64,000 nt of DNA from a virus, in the IMG/VR virus record IMGVR_UViG_3300035698_022190, positions 62,001 to 126,000 of that record. The stretch is one strand, 5' to 3'. This document shows, in pieces, positions 31,109 through 38,661 of the stretch (position 1 is the first letter of the stretch; the number at the start of each line of letters is the position of its first letter). Made by a program: the position numbers and the translations under genes. The notes under the pieces were generated by a model. The model saw only the letters and a list, made by a program, of their open reading frames with translations. It searched no databases and was not told where the DNA came from.

Positions 31109-31915
31109 TTACAACAATTCGCTCACCCATTCAGCGAGCATTTCAGGATCTATTCCAGAGTCCTTGGCTTTCGGCGCTTTCCAAGAGCCCCAACAAGATA
31201 AAAATCCTGCGGGGTGGTGAAACCAATCCGGTAAGAACTCTCTGAGTCCATTGCCCAAATTTACATCACACGTATTGCTCCGTACGGCACCTATATTATA
31301 ATCTCTGGTATATATGATTACCTTTACTCCCAGTCCCCACAAGGCCTTTGTAGTTTGAGGGTGTTTTTGATTGCGCATTATGACTATTGGAAAGTCCTCG
31401 TACCATTCGGCACTTTGAGCTTCCACTTTAGCTATTTGATACGCATCATACGATTGTTGTATTCCTTTGATAATTTTAATCCATTCTTTTAAGAATTCCT
31501 TATCGGATTCACTTCCAAATAAATTAATACCAAAATAATTTTTAAATGCAAAAAAAGCTGTTAGAATTGTAGGCATTCTAGAAGCAGTATGCGAAAAGAC
31601 TATTTCAGGATATGCCGTACGCCAGTCTCCAGTCGAGTCTTGTGCGTCTATAAAATTAGCTAAATCGTCGAAACATTTTTGTTTATCTTTACCACCATAC
31701 ATTTCTAAAATACTTGAAAAGGCACTTAAAACTAGGGTATTACCATGTTTATCAAGTTTTTGCTCACCTTTTATTCCACTAAACATATCTATAATTAATA
31801 TGTTATCTAGCTTGTCTGGGTTCTCCCAGTCTGCACTCATAAAATGAACATTCTCTACTGGAATGTCAAAAATTAGCATCGCCAATGAAACTGCGGATGC
31901 GTTGTCTAAATCCAT
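31109..31915 (-). CDS. DHH-like phosphoesterase-type protein
   Basis: 268 residues. N-terminal MDLDNASAVSLAML and NILIIDMFSG resemble the DxD and strand motifs of DHH superfamily phosphoesterases, and IDAQDSTGDW could hold a metal Asp; the DHH triad itself is not seen. C-terminal His/Gly-rich segment (WFHHPAGFLSCWGSW) is like the DHHA substrate-binding region. Moderate to low certainty. Confidence 0.4.
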   Translation of the reverse strand: MDLDNASAVSLAMLIFDIPVENVHFMSADWENPDKLDNILIIDMFSGIKGEQKLDKHGNTLVLSAFSSILEMYGGKDKQKCFDDLANFIDAQDSTGDWRTAYPEIVFSHTASRMPTILTAFFAFKNYFGINLFGSESDKEFLKEWIKIIKGIQQSYDAYQIAKVEAQSAEWYEDFPIVIMRNQKHPQTTKALWGLGVKVIIYTRDYNIGAVRSNTCDVNLGNGLREFLPDWFHHPAGFLSCWGSWKAPKAKDSGIDPEMLAEWVSELL

Positions 31916-31957
31916 ACTTTGATGTGTATAGATGTGTGTATTGGAATTATAGATATT

Positions 31958-32185
31958 TTACCTCTTTATTAATGTATTTTTTAAATCTTCTTCAAATAAA
32001 TATATTATTTCATCTCGATCATTTTGTGGAAGTTCTGGGTAGTTATCAAGAATAGGAACAAGAAAAGCTGAAAGCTGTTTTATAAAAGACAATTTTCCAT
32101 GTTTGAAAAAATCTGTCGTTGTAAAAAAACTTTCAGCCTGCTCTAAAAGAGCATTAGCAGTTTCTCTTTGTGGGTCTTTTTCCAT
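31958..32185 (-). CDS. Small helical protein
   Basis: 75 residues; start 32185 chosen for TAATG overlap with the upstream gene. No motif. Confidence 0.5.
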   Translation of the reverse strand: MEKDPQRETANALLEQAESFFTTTDFFKHGKLSFIKQLSAFLVPILDNYPELPQNDRDEIIYLFEEDLKNTLIKR

Positions 32186-32847
32186 TAGCCCTTTATACGC
32201 TGAAAACAAAGTTCATCTGGTTTTTTAGATCCTGGAGTTACTGCTTGCCAATTAGTCATAAATGCAAATCTCCATCCCTGCTTCCCGAAGGCATCAAGCA
32301 TATTTACTTTAAATTTACTATCCATTGGAACATGCTTCCATTCCCATTTACACTTGCCAATTTCTTCTTCTAAAATTTCTTTTACAGTGCGTTCTCTTCC
32401 GGTTGACTCAGTTAAAATTCTAACTTCTTTGATAACAGGTTTTTCTATTATTTTTTCTACTACCGTTTGTCTACTTTTAAAAACTGTTCGAACTGTTCCA
32501 TCATCAGACATGTCAACTTTATCTAAAACTTCTTCTTCATATGGAGTTTTAGATTTTAAGGTAGTTTTTATTACTTGACCAGAATCTTTATTTAAACGTT
32601 TTTTATCTTCTACTGTAACACCTCTGCGTTTTTCCTCAACCGAAAGCCCTACTTCAATTTCTTCTTGAGTTCTACGTAAGCGTGTGTGTTTATCGGGAGA
32701 TTTTTCTATAATATTTTTTCGTTTTTCTGTTTCTTTTTTTATATCATTCTGTTGTTTTTGCCAAGCTTTAAGGGTCATCCCATTCTTCTTAGCTGCAACA
32801 GGAAATCCGGCCTCTATCTCTGCCTGGGTTCTACGTATTTTGCTCAT
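32185..32847 (-). CDS. Protein with two internal repeats and DUF4177-like C-terminus
   Basis: 220 residues. Residues 3-24 (IRRTQAEIEAGFPVAAKKNG) and about 57-78 (LRRTQEEIEVGLSVEEKRRG) are two copies of one motif. C-terminal 55 residues (WEWKHVPMDSKF ... GWRFAFM) resemble DUF4177-type small domains. Function unknown. Confidence 0.5.
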   Translation of the reverse strand: MSKIRRTQAEIEAGFPVAAKKNGMTLKAWQKQQNDIKKETEKRKNIIEKSPDKHTRLRRTQEEIEVGLSVEEKRRGVTVEDKKRLNKDSGQVIKTTLKSKTPYEEEVLDKVDMSDDGTVRTVFKSRQTVVEKIIEKPVIKEVRILTESTGRERTVKEILEEEIGKCKWEWKHVPMDSKFKVNMLDAFGKQGWRFAFMTNWQAVTPGSKKPDELCFQRIKG

Positions 32848-32886
32848 CTGTTGTGGTGGTTAAAGTGCTTCAATACCTATATTCAA

Positions 32887-33144
32887 TCATTTCTTCTGCG
32901 CCATATCTTTCAAACGTTGTGTTGCTTCATCAGTCGCGTCCTGTGTGAGTTCATCCATATATGCTCTTGCGCTCAATTCTAAGGCTTTATTAATAATCAT
33001 TTGTCTTTGCGCAATTAGTTTATCATAATTGACTGCTAAAGGGTTTTCTTTCATAAAGGGCGCTACTCCATTTATAACATCTTTTTCAAAGCGTTTATAT
33101 GGATCGTTGGCAAAAGGATCATATTCTTTTTTTGTATTAGTCAT
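32887..33144 (-). CDS. Small helical hypothetical protein
   Basis: 85 residues, charged and helical, no motif; between the terminator at 33164 and the repeat protein. Confidence 0.5.
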   Translation of the reverse strand: MTNTKKEYDPFANDPYKRFEKDVINGVAPFMKENPLAVNYDKLIAQRQMIINKALELSARAYMDELTQDATDEATQRLKDMAQKK

Positions 33145-33163
33145 ATAAATTCCTTAAATAAAA

Positions 33164-33196
33164 AAAGACACGGCAGAAAGGTCCACCGTGTCTTTA
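33164..33196 (-). terminator. Intrinsic terminator
   Basis: AAGACACGG-loop-CCGTGTCTTTTTTT on the minus strand after the cold-shock gene. Confidence 0.8.
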
Positions 33197-33205
33197 CATA
33201 TAATT

Positions 33206-33487
33206 TTAATCTGCGACTATAATCTCAGGTTCAATGGTCGATTTAACTGGTTGTTGAGCGTCCTCTAAAACTTCGACTTCAAGTGCTTGTATGCCTTTTT
33301 CTGTTGGCTTTTCAATAAAAGTAACTATTTGATCTTTTCTTAATTTTCTATAGCCTTCTTGTTTAAGCTCAGTATAATGGACAAAAATTTGTCCTTTTGC
33401 TTCGTCTTCTGTGGTTACGAAGCCATATCCAAGTGCTGGATTAAACCATTCTACGACCCCATGGGTGCGTTCTTGTGTAACAGCCAT
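33206..33487 (-). CDS. Cold-shock domain protein
   Basis: 93 residues. GVVEWFNPALGYGFVTTED is the RNP1-like motif and IFVHYTEL the RNP2-like motif of Csp proteins. Binds single-stranded RNA or DNA, probably as an RNA chaperone. A second cold-shock gene lies at 41276. Confidence 0.85.
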   Translation of the reverse strand: MAVTQERTHGVVEWFNPALGYGFVTTEDEAKGQIFVHYTELKQEGYRKLRKDQIVTFIEKPTEKGIQALEVEVLEDAQQPVKSTIEPEIIVAD

Positions 33488-33541
33488 CTATTTGTTTCCT
33501 TGTTTTATATTGTTTAATACATATAACTCTTTTTATATGTG

Positions 33542-33943
33542 TGGAGCTGCGGGTATCGAAACCCGGTCCGAAATAAAGTCCCATAGAACCTTAATTACAA
33601 GTATTATATCTCGATATAAGGAGCTCGGCGTTCGAGATCAAAACGTTTGTGAGCTAATACTAGTTTCATTTTTGAATTGGGAAATTGTAGCTAAACACCA
33701 ATTATGTCTACATGGTTAGACGTTATAGACCCCGCCAAGCTTTCATGTTTCTCGGTAAGCTTTACGTCACATTAGCTAACCCGCGTAAGCGAAGTTAGAA
33801 TGACCGACTTGCCCTTGAGCAAGTAAGTTCACTGGTATGTTTTTGCCAGTTATTGTTTGTTTTTGAATATGTTTAACGAGAGAAATTCATTTCTCGACTT
33901 GTAGTTTTATCTTCTCTTATCCCGTCGAATCCAATTCAGCCCC
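33542..33943 (-). ncRNA. ssrA: Transfer-messenger RNA (tmRNA)
   Basis: 5' end GGGGCTGAATTGGATTCGAC and 3' end CGGACCGGGTTTCGATACCC followed by GCAGCTCC match tmRNA termini; GGGGCTG pairs with CAGCTCC as tRNA-like acceptor. Length 402 nt; the full CCA is not encoded. A hairpin CGAGAAAT/ATTTCTC follows the 5' domain. The tag frame is not certain: no usual ALAA end is seen; one option ends NIFKNKQ-stop. Rescues stalled ribosomes. Confidence 0.9.
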
Positions 33944-33949
33944 ATATTT

Positions 33950-34210
33950 TTATTTATCAAAGGTCCACCAATTATAGTTATATAATATAGTGTTCCTGGC
34001 CTGATCCGCAAATGGAACAGGTTCATGTGTTATACGTTTTGTGGTTACATAGTTTCCACGATATTTTCCTGTGTAGTGAATTTTATGACCAGCTTGTTTT
34101 GCCATCTGCTGTCCTAATTTAATTTCATCATCAGTTAAATACAAATTTTGTTTTATCTGTGAACATCCTACAAATATAAGAATGCTTAGGATTACTGTGA
34201 AAATTTTCAT
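33950..34210 (-). CDS. Small lipoprotein
   Basis: 86 residues; signal peptide with lipobox IFVGC (Cys at 16). The rest is soluble, with Trp/Tyr-rich end. RBS GGAG upstream and RGTATAA box 27 nt before the ATG. May act in superinfection exclusion or lysis; unknown. Confidence 0.7.
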   Translation of the reverse strand: MKIFTVILSILIFVGCSQIKQNLYLTDDEIKLGQQMAKQAGHKIHYTGKYRGNYVTTKRITHEPVPFADQARNTILYNYNWWTFDK

Positions 34211-34236
34211 AACTAGGTCTCCGTTTACAAGATTCT

Positions 34237-34243
34237 TATACCA
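34237..34243 (-). promoter_or_regulatory. RGTATAA promoter box
   Basis: Minus strand ATGGTATAAGAATC, 27 nt upstream of the lipoprotein ATG. Confidence 0.5.
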
Positions 34244-34249
34244 TAATAG

Positions 34250-35130
34250 ATTAGCAAAGGGTACTGTCTATCGCTACCCACCAGTTCAGACCCTATCAGT
34301 CGCACCGCTGAATACGGATACCTTAAGGTGATGGACGAATCGCTCACACGTTTCCCTTTGCCAAAGTTTCTGAGATTAGTAAGGAATTGACGGGTATACC
34401 CGTATAGTCACCTTACGCCGCTTCCGTTTACCTGCACGACTTACGCTATTACTCCTACAGTTTCAAGTGAAGCCAAGTTCTCTTCATTTAATGTCGTGTT
34501 TTGCATTCTACTCTGCCATAACCTCAGATTAAATTTTTAGATCACTGGTCAGCCACCTTCAAAATAAACATTTCAAAGTATCTTAATAGTTCGCTTCCCA
34601 TCGCTATTTAACGACGTCCTTCCTTCAAAGAGGTTTCGCTGCCCGCGGGGTAACCTCACCACATTGCTGTGTAATTTTATCTCGGTCTTGCGCCGGAGCC
34701 TTGTCCGCTGCGTGATCTAATTTTAAACTAAACACCCCTAAGAGCTGGACCGTAACCTGGGTCTTTCAAGGGTTCTCGTTTGGGTGCGGTACTATAACCC
34801 TTTATTCCATCGTTAGTTTAAAAATTTTAAGGGCAGAATGTCCAAGAAATGACCTCACGCTGTTCATGCAACGCTGCTTCATAATCTTTTAGAACAACTA
34901 CCCCAATTTACTGCTACAAAGTTTGGCCCACTTAGATTTTTGACCAGTTGCCTTTCGGTGACCTCTACCCGTTACGATAGATACTGATTCGCTCGACCAT
35001 ATGGGACTCTTCATAGCAGATTTTTTTCATCGGTTGGTTCGTCCTTAGCTCACAATAGTCAGCCAACAAACCGTAGCTTTAAGGGCGTCGGACGATAGAG
35101 TATTAACCTCTACACAATGAAAAATTTAAA
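34250..35130 (-). ncRNA. Giant structured ncRNA candidate (GOLLD/ROOL-like by size and context)
   Basis: About 880 nt without an ORF, between the lipoprotein gene and the first tRNA-like gene. Contains many potential helices and purine-rich motifs (CACCGAAAGGCAAC, GGTTACCCCGCGGGCAGCGAAACC, ACGGGTATACCCGT). Giant GOLLD and ROOL RNAs are known from phages and often sit next to tRNA genes, which is the context here. Family not verified; the sequence also has short rRNA-like words that I judge to be chance. Confidence 0.5.
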
Positions 35131-35137
35131 AATGTTA

Positions 35138-35236
35138 AAACAAGTAGGATTCGAACCTACAACCCTTGGGACTTACTTGACACGCCCAAGACTCTAATGA
35201 GCTTACGTACCTTCCATAGCCATTCACCTTGTTTAA
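35138..35236 (-). tRNA. tRNA-like gene, anticodon unresolved
   Basis: Acceptor AAACAAG/CTTGTTT and T arm GTAGG-TTCGAAT-CCTAC are perfect. The middle is not a normal cloverleaf: AAGCTC-ATTA-GAGTCTT is a tetraloop hairpin and CTTGGG/CCCAAG encloses 14 nt. Possibly long-variable-arm or intron-containing. Confidence 0.45.
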
Positions 35237-36140
35237 AAGAGTAACAATATTTCCTCGTCACAGAAATACCGTCCCTTCACTATGCAGAAGTGCTTTACCA
35301 TATTCGGCCATTGTTTTAATTTTGTTAAAAATGTTTTTGAGACAGGTAGTTGGTCTACAAGCGAGGTTTTGCACCTCAAGCATTGCTACTTTCTGACATC
35401 TATCAATCCTTGCGGGATATATAGTCACTGTGCTCAGGCTACCATGCCACTGTCTCAAATGTTTTGTTGTACTCGTGGACAATTTTATGGGACTCTGTCG
35501 TGCACGACTACGATTGATTTCACCCAACCACTTCACCATTCACAGCTAATGCGATAGCTCCCGGTATCGAAGCACAACAAAAACGTTTTTTAAATGTAGG
35601 GACAGCTGACTACGTTACTAGTCAAGCTTCGTCAAGCAGCAAATGTGCGTAAGCCTTGCGAGCCACGAGCGGAATCGAACCGCCCATAACCGTACATTTG
35701 ATATCATTTTGATTATGGTTTTAACGCTACACCAAGCATTCGCTACACCCTCCAGTGCTTCTGTCCCTAATGTTATTGATTGTGGCAGGATTTGAGCCTG
35801 CGACAAGTTTTCTGTCATGTCCTAATCCGAACCCACATCGTGCGGGATCACATTTTAGAATTGGCCCTACTGGAACATTACACTATAGGATAGGGATGTA
35901 TAATGCCCATACGGGTATGCCTTACCAGCATTTCACGATTATTCGTTTCACAACCAATTTAATTCTTTTGAAGCAGCCAGCATTAGAACTATCTTTCCCC
36001 ACGTACGTTCGCTAGTGGTGGTAATACTGATCAAGTATTTAACCGCATGAACGCCTCTGGACTACCAGATATTTATTTAGGGGCCTTTCTTCGCACGTCC
36101 AGAAAGCATCGTAGCTGGCGACTCGTGTGTCATTGCTTCA
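35237..36140 (-). other. Unresolved non-coding stretch with tRNA-like pieces
   Basis: No credible gene. Holds T-arm-like modules at 35664-35684 and 35786-35802, a TGAGACAG/CTGTCTCA helix (35338-35460), and hairpins AATACT-tgatc-AGTATT (36025-36041) and GGCATACCCGTATGGG. May contain further unusual tRNAs or small RNAs. Confidence 0.3.
35660..35742 (-). tRNA. tRNA-like element, expanded anticodon region
   Basis: T arm with loop TTCGATT, D-like arm GCT-TGGTGT-AGC, acceptor GTAGCGA/TCGTGGC with one mismatch, and CCATAA/TTATGG closing a 23-nt anticodon region. Weak. Confidence 0.3.
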
Positions 36141-36144
36141 AATT

Positions 36145-36218
36145 TGGAAGCCCCGAGTGGTGTCGAACCACTGTTGCCAGGATCAAAACCTGGTGTCATG
36201 CCGTTAGACCACGGGGCC
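36145..36218 (-). tRNA. tRNA-Gln (UUG)
   Basis: Acceptor GGCCCCG/CGGGGCT, anticodon loop TTTTGAT in stem CCAGG/CCTGG, T arm GTGGT-TCGACACC region; CCA encoded. Confidence 0.85.
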
Positions 36219-36477
36219 AATGTAGTAGAATAGTTAACTGCTTTTCATTTTCAGATATTTCAGTATGTACTTGAAAGAAGCTCTCACCTCGTACATAAAG
36301 CGCATTTTAGGGGCCTTACCGGAAGACTGTGTACCATTCCGTTCTTACCCTCATCGGTCTCTTGCCGTAGCGGACTAAACTCTAGCTCAGAAAAGCTTAC
36401 CAGAAGCATTGTCTCTTATTCCCAGTATATTAAATTGGCCTGTTTATATACTGCTTTTGTTAACTATCCTACAAATT
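36219..36477 (-). other. Non-coding stretch
   Basis: 259 nt without a gene. Contains CAGTATAT/ATATACTG inverted repeat (36424-36463) and the word AAGGCCCCTAAAA at 36304-36316, also present near 36077 on the other side of tRNA-Gln. Confidence 0.3.
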
Positions 36478-36588
36478 CTGGGGGCAAAACATTTCAGCCT
36501 TGCGACCTCTAATCCTAGGTGATTGCAAGTTCGCGCGAAACTTTATAGCAATTACCGTGTTAGCACTCTTTATACTGAGCTACCCCAG
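36478..36588 (-). tRNA. tRNA-like gene with hairpin insertion in the anticodon loop
   Basis: 111 nt. Acceptor CTGGGG/CCCCAG, D stem GCTC/GAGT, anticodon stem CTAA/TTAG, T-like arm CAAGG/TTTTG. The anticodon loop carries about 39 nt that fold as GGTaATTGC/GCAATcACC over AAGTT/AACTT. Looks like an intron-containing tRNA; D loop lacks GG. Confidence 0.45.
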
Positions 36589-36592
36589 CTGT

Positions 36593-36660
36593 GGCGGTAG
36601 AGAGTCTTGATCTCTCGAACGAGGGCGTATGAAGCCCTGTTTACTTCCCAGCTTACCGCC
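36593..36660 (-). tRNA. tRNA-Met (CAU)
   Basis: Acceptor GGCGGTA/TACCGCC, anticodon loop TTCATAC in AGGGC/GCCCT, T arm GAGAG-ATCAAGA-CTCTC. D arm is short. Ends ACA. Elongator Met or Ile(CAU). Confidence 0.75.
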
Positions 36661-36665
36661 GAACT

Positions 36666-37022
36666 TTAGAAATTAAAATAAGGTTTTCTAATAGACCCTG
36701 GCAACAGATTTTTAATATTTTCTGCGCCTACAGGATTTAAAGAATGTATAACTATTTCCGCCGAATACCCATCTACACCCTTCTCTTTTAAATGTTTGGC
36801 AAAAGTTGATCCAGTATTTAAATTTAAAGTACTGACCATTACTTTTCCGCCAAGATCATGGTCGAGATAGTATTTATCAAATGGAGCATTCTCATCGTGC
36901 AGTTTTTTCGCTTCTTCTATTTCTTCAGCAAAAAAAAGTTTTGCATCCGGATATTGTGCAGAGAGTTTTGCTACAAAACCTCTAATCCTGTATATGTTGT
37001 CTTCCAATATGAATATTTTCAT
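36666..37022 (-). CDS. Receiver-like protein, candidate cyclic-phosphate-processing receiver domain
   Basis: 118 residues. MKIFILEDNIYRIRGF and FDKYYLDHDLGGKVM are the two metal/active motifs of a receiver-like family that I recall as the cyclic-phosphate-processing receiver domain, predicted to act on RNA 2',3'-cyclic phosphate ends. Family name is from memory. Encoded inside the tRNA cluster; its ATG overlaps the TCA trailer of tRNA-Thr(GGU), next to the permuted array. Confidence 0.6.
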   Translation of the reverse strand: MKIFILEDNIYRIRGFVAKLSAQYPDAKLFFAEEIEEAKKLHDENAPFDKYYLDHDLGGKVMVSTLNLNTGSTFAKHLKEKGVDGYSAEIVIHSLNPVGAENIKNLLPGSIRKPYFNF

Positions 37023-37024
37023 GA

Positions 37025-37096
37025 GCCAATGAAGGGCTACGATCCCTTGACTTCCGGTTTACCGAACCGGTACTCTGCCGACTGAGTTACATTGGC
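37025..37096 (-). tRNA. tRNA-Thr (GGU)
   Basis: Acceptor GCCAATG/CATTGGC, anticodon loop TCGGTAA (C33 instead of U33) in CCGGT/ACCGG, T loop ATCGTAG. Ends TCA. Confidence 0.85.
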
Positions 37097-37174
37097 AAAT
37101 CTGACGAGCGCTCTGCCACTAAGCTACATGACCGGAATAGTCATACCAGGATTCGAACCTGGGCCTCTCCCCGT
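37097..37174 (-). tRNA. Circularly permuted tRNA gene, unit A
   Basis: The 3' half comes first (minus strand): anticodon strand ACGGG, T arm CCAGG-TTCGAAT-CCTGG, acceptor strand TATGACT. A 5-nt loop ATTCC follows, then the 5' half: acceptor GGTCATG, D arm GCTT-AGTGGCA-GAGC, anticodon strand CTCGT, CAGATT. All four cloverleaf stems form only in this permuted order (7 bp acceptor with two G-U, 5 bp anticodon stem). Abuts tRNA-Thr(GGU). Anticodon not determinable. Confidence 0.7.
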
Positions 37175-37255
37175 ATGGACGTCTTACCTTAGACCATTAG
37201 CGATTCCGCGTTAGCGCTATGCAAGTTTCGAGCTTGCGTTTTCCTTTTTAAATTT
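37175..37255 (-). tRNA. Circularly permuted tRNA gene, unit B
   Basis: 3' half first: AAGGA, AAAC, T arm GCAAG-CTCGAAA-CTTGC, acceptor TAGCG. Linker, then 5' half with CGCTA, D arm GTCT-AAGGTA-AGAC and anticodon strand TCCAT (4 of 5 pairs). The last base of TCCAT directly touches ACGGG of unit A. Weaker acceptor than the others. Confidence 0.5.
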
Positions 37256-37326
37256 GGAGGTGTCCTAACCAATTAGACGACATGCCCCCGAAGGGACAAG
37301 CCGGGATTCGAACCCGTATTTCCTCG
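37256..37326 (-). tRNA. Circularly permuted tRNA gene, unit C
   Basis: 3' half: GAGG, T loop TTCGAAT, acceptor CTTGTCCC; TTCG tetraloop; 5' half: GGGGCATG, D arm GTCT-AATTGGTTA-GGAC, anticodon strand CCTC. Acceptor pairs 6 of 7 plus an extra C-G closing a UUCG-type loop. In the usual order this 5' half has no matching acceptor strand downstream. Confidence 0.65.
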
Positions 37327-37329
37327 CTT

Positions 37330-37397
37330 GAAGGTGTCCTAACCACTAGACGACCTGGGTTGCCCCAGGACAGGAGTTGAACCTGTGTTTCCTTCCT
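37330..37397 (-). tRNA. Circularly permuted tRNA gene, unit D
   Basis: 3' half: GAAGG, AAAC, T arm ACAGG-TTCAACT-CCTGT, acceptor CCTGGG; GCAA (GNRA) tetraloop; 5' half: CCCAGG, D arm GTCT-AGTGGTTA-GGAC, A, CCTTC. Anticodon stem CCTTC/GAAGG is 5 bp. Only three bases (AAG) separate it from unit C, and it begins right after the TCA trailer of tRNA-Thr(CGU). Confidence 0.7.
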
Positions 37398-37400
37398 TGA

Positions 37401-37473
37401 GCCAGAGACAGGGTTCAAACCTGTATGCCCCAGTTTACGAAACTGGTGCCATTTTCTCTTCAGCCACTCTGGC
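37401..37473 (-). tRNA. tRNA-Thr (CGU)
   Basis: Acceptor GCCAGAG/CTCTGGC, anticodon loop TTCGTAA in CCAGT/ACTGG, T arm ACAGG-TTTGAAC-CCTGT. Ends TCA. Confidence 0.88.
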
Positions 37474-37481
37474 ATAAATTT

Positions 37482-37634
37482 TAGTAGAGGGACGGCGCTT
37501 GCCTAGTCCGCCCCTCTTTTTCGTTTACCTTATTTTTAAATAAGAACCAACCTGTAAGGTTTGAATTTACGGTTTTTGTCTTTTTCATAAATTTGGTGCA
37601 TGTTTAACCCGACTTTCTTCACACTCTTTTTTTA
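37482..37634 (-). other. Structured spacer
   Basis: No gene. Contains a long GC hairpin at 37485-37517 (AGAGGG..CGGAC..GCCGTCCCTCT) and CTTATTT/AAATAAG (37529-37545). Possibly a terminator or small RNA between the isolated permuted unit and tRNA-Thr(CGU). Confidence 0.3.
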
Positions 37635-37740
37635 TTCTAATCTCCTTGTTCTGCCACTGAACTATTGGCGCGCAGAATACTTCGTAAAGTACACTGCGCG
37701 CCAACCGGGATTCGAACCCAGGCGTAGGATTTGAAACAAC
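37635..37740 (-). tRNA. Circularly permuted tRNA gene, unit E (isolated)
   Basis: 3' half: TGTTTCAAATCCT, T arm TGGG-TTCGAAT-CCCGG, acceptor TTGGCGC. Linker hairpin at 37672-37697 extends the acceptor by GCAG/CTGC and TACTT-tacg-AAGTA. 5' half: GCGCCAA, TA, D arm GTTC-AGTGGCA-GAAC, A, AGGA. Joining AGGA to TGTTTCAAATCCT gives a perfect 5 bp stem and loop GTTTCAA, anticodon UUC (Glu), but the true joint is unknown. Confidence 0.65.
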
Positions 37741-37883
37741 TAAATGTTGCTATAAAGAGTCGATACTTGTCAAAAGTTATGTCCGCGTGTACACTATAGA
37801 GCGATACACTAAAATGTAATAATAATGATAATAGCTTTCGTGTTACTTATGTTTAAGCATTATTTTTATAACACTCCCGCTTT

Positions 37884-37890
37884 TTATACT
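37884..37890 (-). promoter_or_regulatory. RGTATAA promoter box
   Basis: Minus strand ATCAGTATAAAAAG upstream of permuted unit E, so a possible promoter of the distal tRNA region. Confidence 0.4.
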
Positions 37891-37905
37891 GATGCTAGCT
37901 CAAAA

Positions 37906-38661
37906 TTATTTTATAGTATTACCAAATATATGGTTTACTATATTTTGCCCAACCTTGGTGTCTACGACATTAGCTTGGTTTGCTTTAGCGCGTGCTTTCT
38001 TAACCTTAAAAAGTAGATCGTCTGCACGGGCTAATAAATCTGATTTGTCAGCAGGCGTAATTCTGCCGGAAAGATACATTGTGTCCCAGGTACCAACGGC
38101 TTTATCTACAGTTACTACTTGAACTTGTTCTTTGTGTTCTTTAGTAGCTGCAGCCAAACTTAATGGTGTATGCACTTTGTTAAATCGAATTTTCTTTTCT
38201 ACCGGAGTACCCAAGATTGCTCGATCATCTTTATCTAACGGTTGCCATACACGTGTTGGATCTAGTGTTGGAATCGTTTTTAAAACACTGCGAAACTGAG
38301 TTAATTGATTTTCTAGCGACAAAAAGCTTGTTGCTGAAAGTGTCATTTCAATTCCGTCTATAGTAATTGGAGCTGTTGCGTTTCCTGAAGAGTTAGTTTG
38401 CTCTTTGGAAATTAAAGCGTCGACAGCAGGTACAAAAGATTTTACAGTATACTTTAATTTTTCTGCTACTGTAGTTACTACTTCTTTTCGTTCGTCCTGT
38501 AAATCTCCAGCTTCAACATCAATAGCTGTATAATCTTTTTTCAGACCATCAAAATGCGAGTCTTTTTTCTGAAAAGTATGGATTGTTTCATTAATTATAT
38601 TTTGGCTTTGGGTACTTAGTGGACCTGTAACTGCCAAAATCTGATGTAGTTGATTTGCCAT
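37906..38661 (-). CDS. Hypothetical protein (DUF7873-like)
   Basis: 251 residues, begins MANQLHQILAVTGPLSTQSQ. Layout resembles a family found in actinobacteria and phages (DUF7873, from memory), of unknown function. Soluble, mixed alpha/beta. Long for this cluster and well separated by its own RBS. Confidence 0.55.
   Translation of the reverse strand: MANQLHQILAVTGPLSTQSQNIINETIHTFQKKDSHFDGLKKDYTAIDVEAGDLQDERKEVVTTVAEKLKYTVKSFVPAVDALISKEQTNSSGNATAPITIDGIEMTLSATSFLSLENQLTQFRSVLKTIPTLDPTRVWQPLDKDDRAILGTPVEKKIRFNKVHTPLSLAAATKEHKEQVQVVTVDKAVGTWDTMYLSGRITPADKSDLLARADDLLFKVKKARAKANQANVVDTKVGQNIVNHIFGNTIK

Noticed and set aside
34380-34640. Short rRNA-like words (AAGGAATTGACGGG, GTAAACGGAAGCGGCGTAA)
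   Set aside because: They are isolated, do not follow rRNA order and the surrounding sequence does not align with 16S or 23S rRNA; a giant phage ncRNA explains the stretch better.
37097-37397. Conventional order tRNAs (5' half followed by next 3' half)
   Set aside because: Acceptor strands do not pair in that order and anticodon loops would be 0-3 nt or about 9 nt; permuted order fits all stems.
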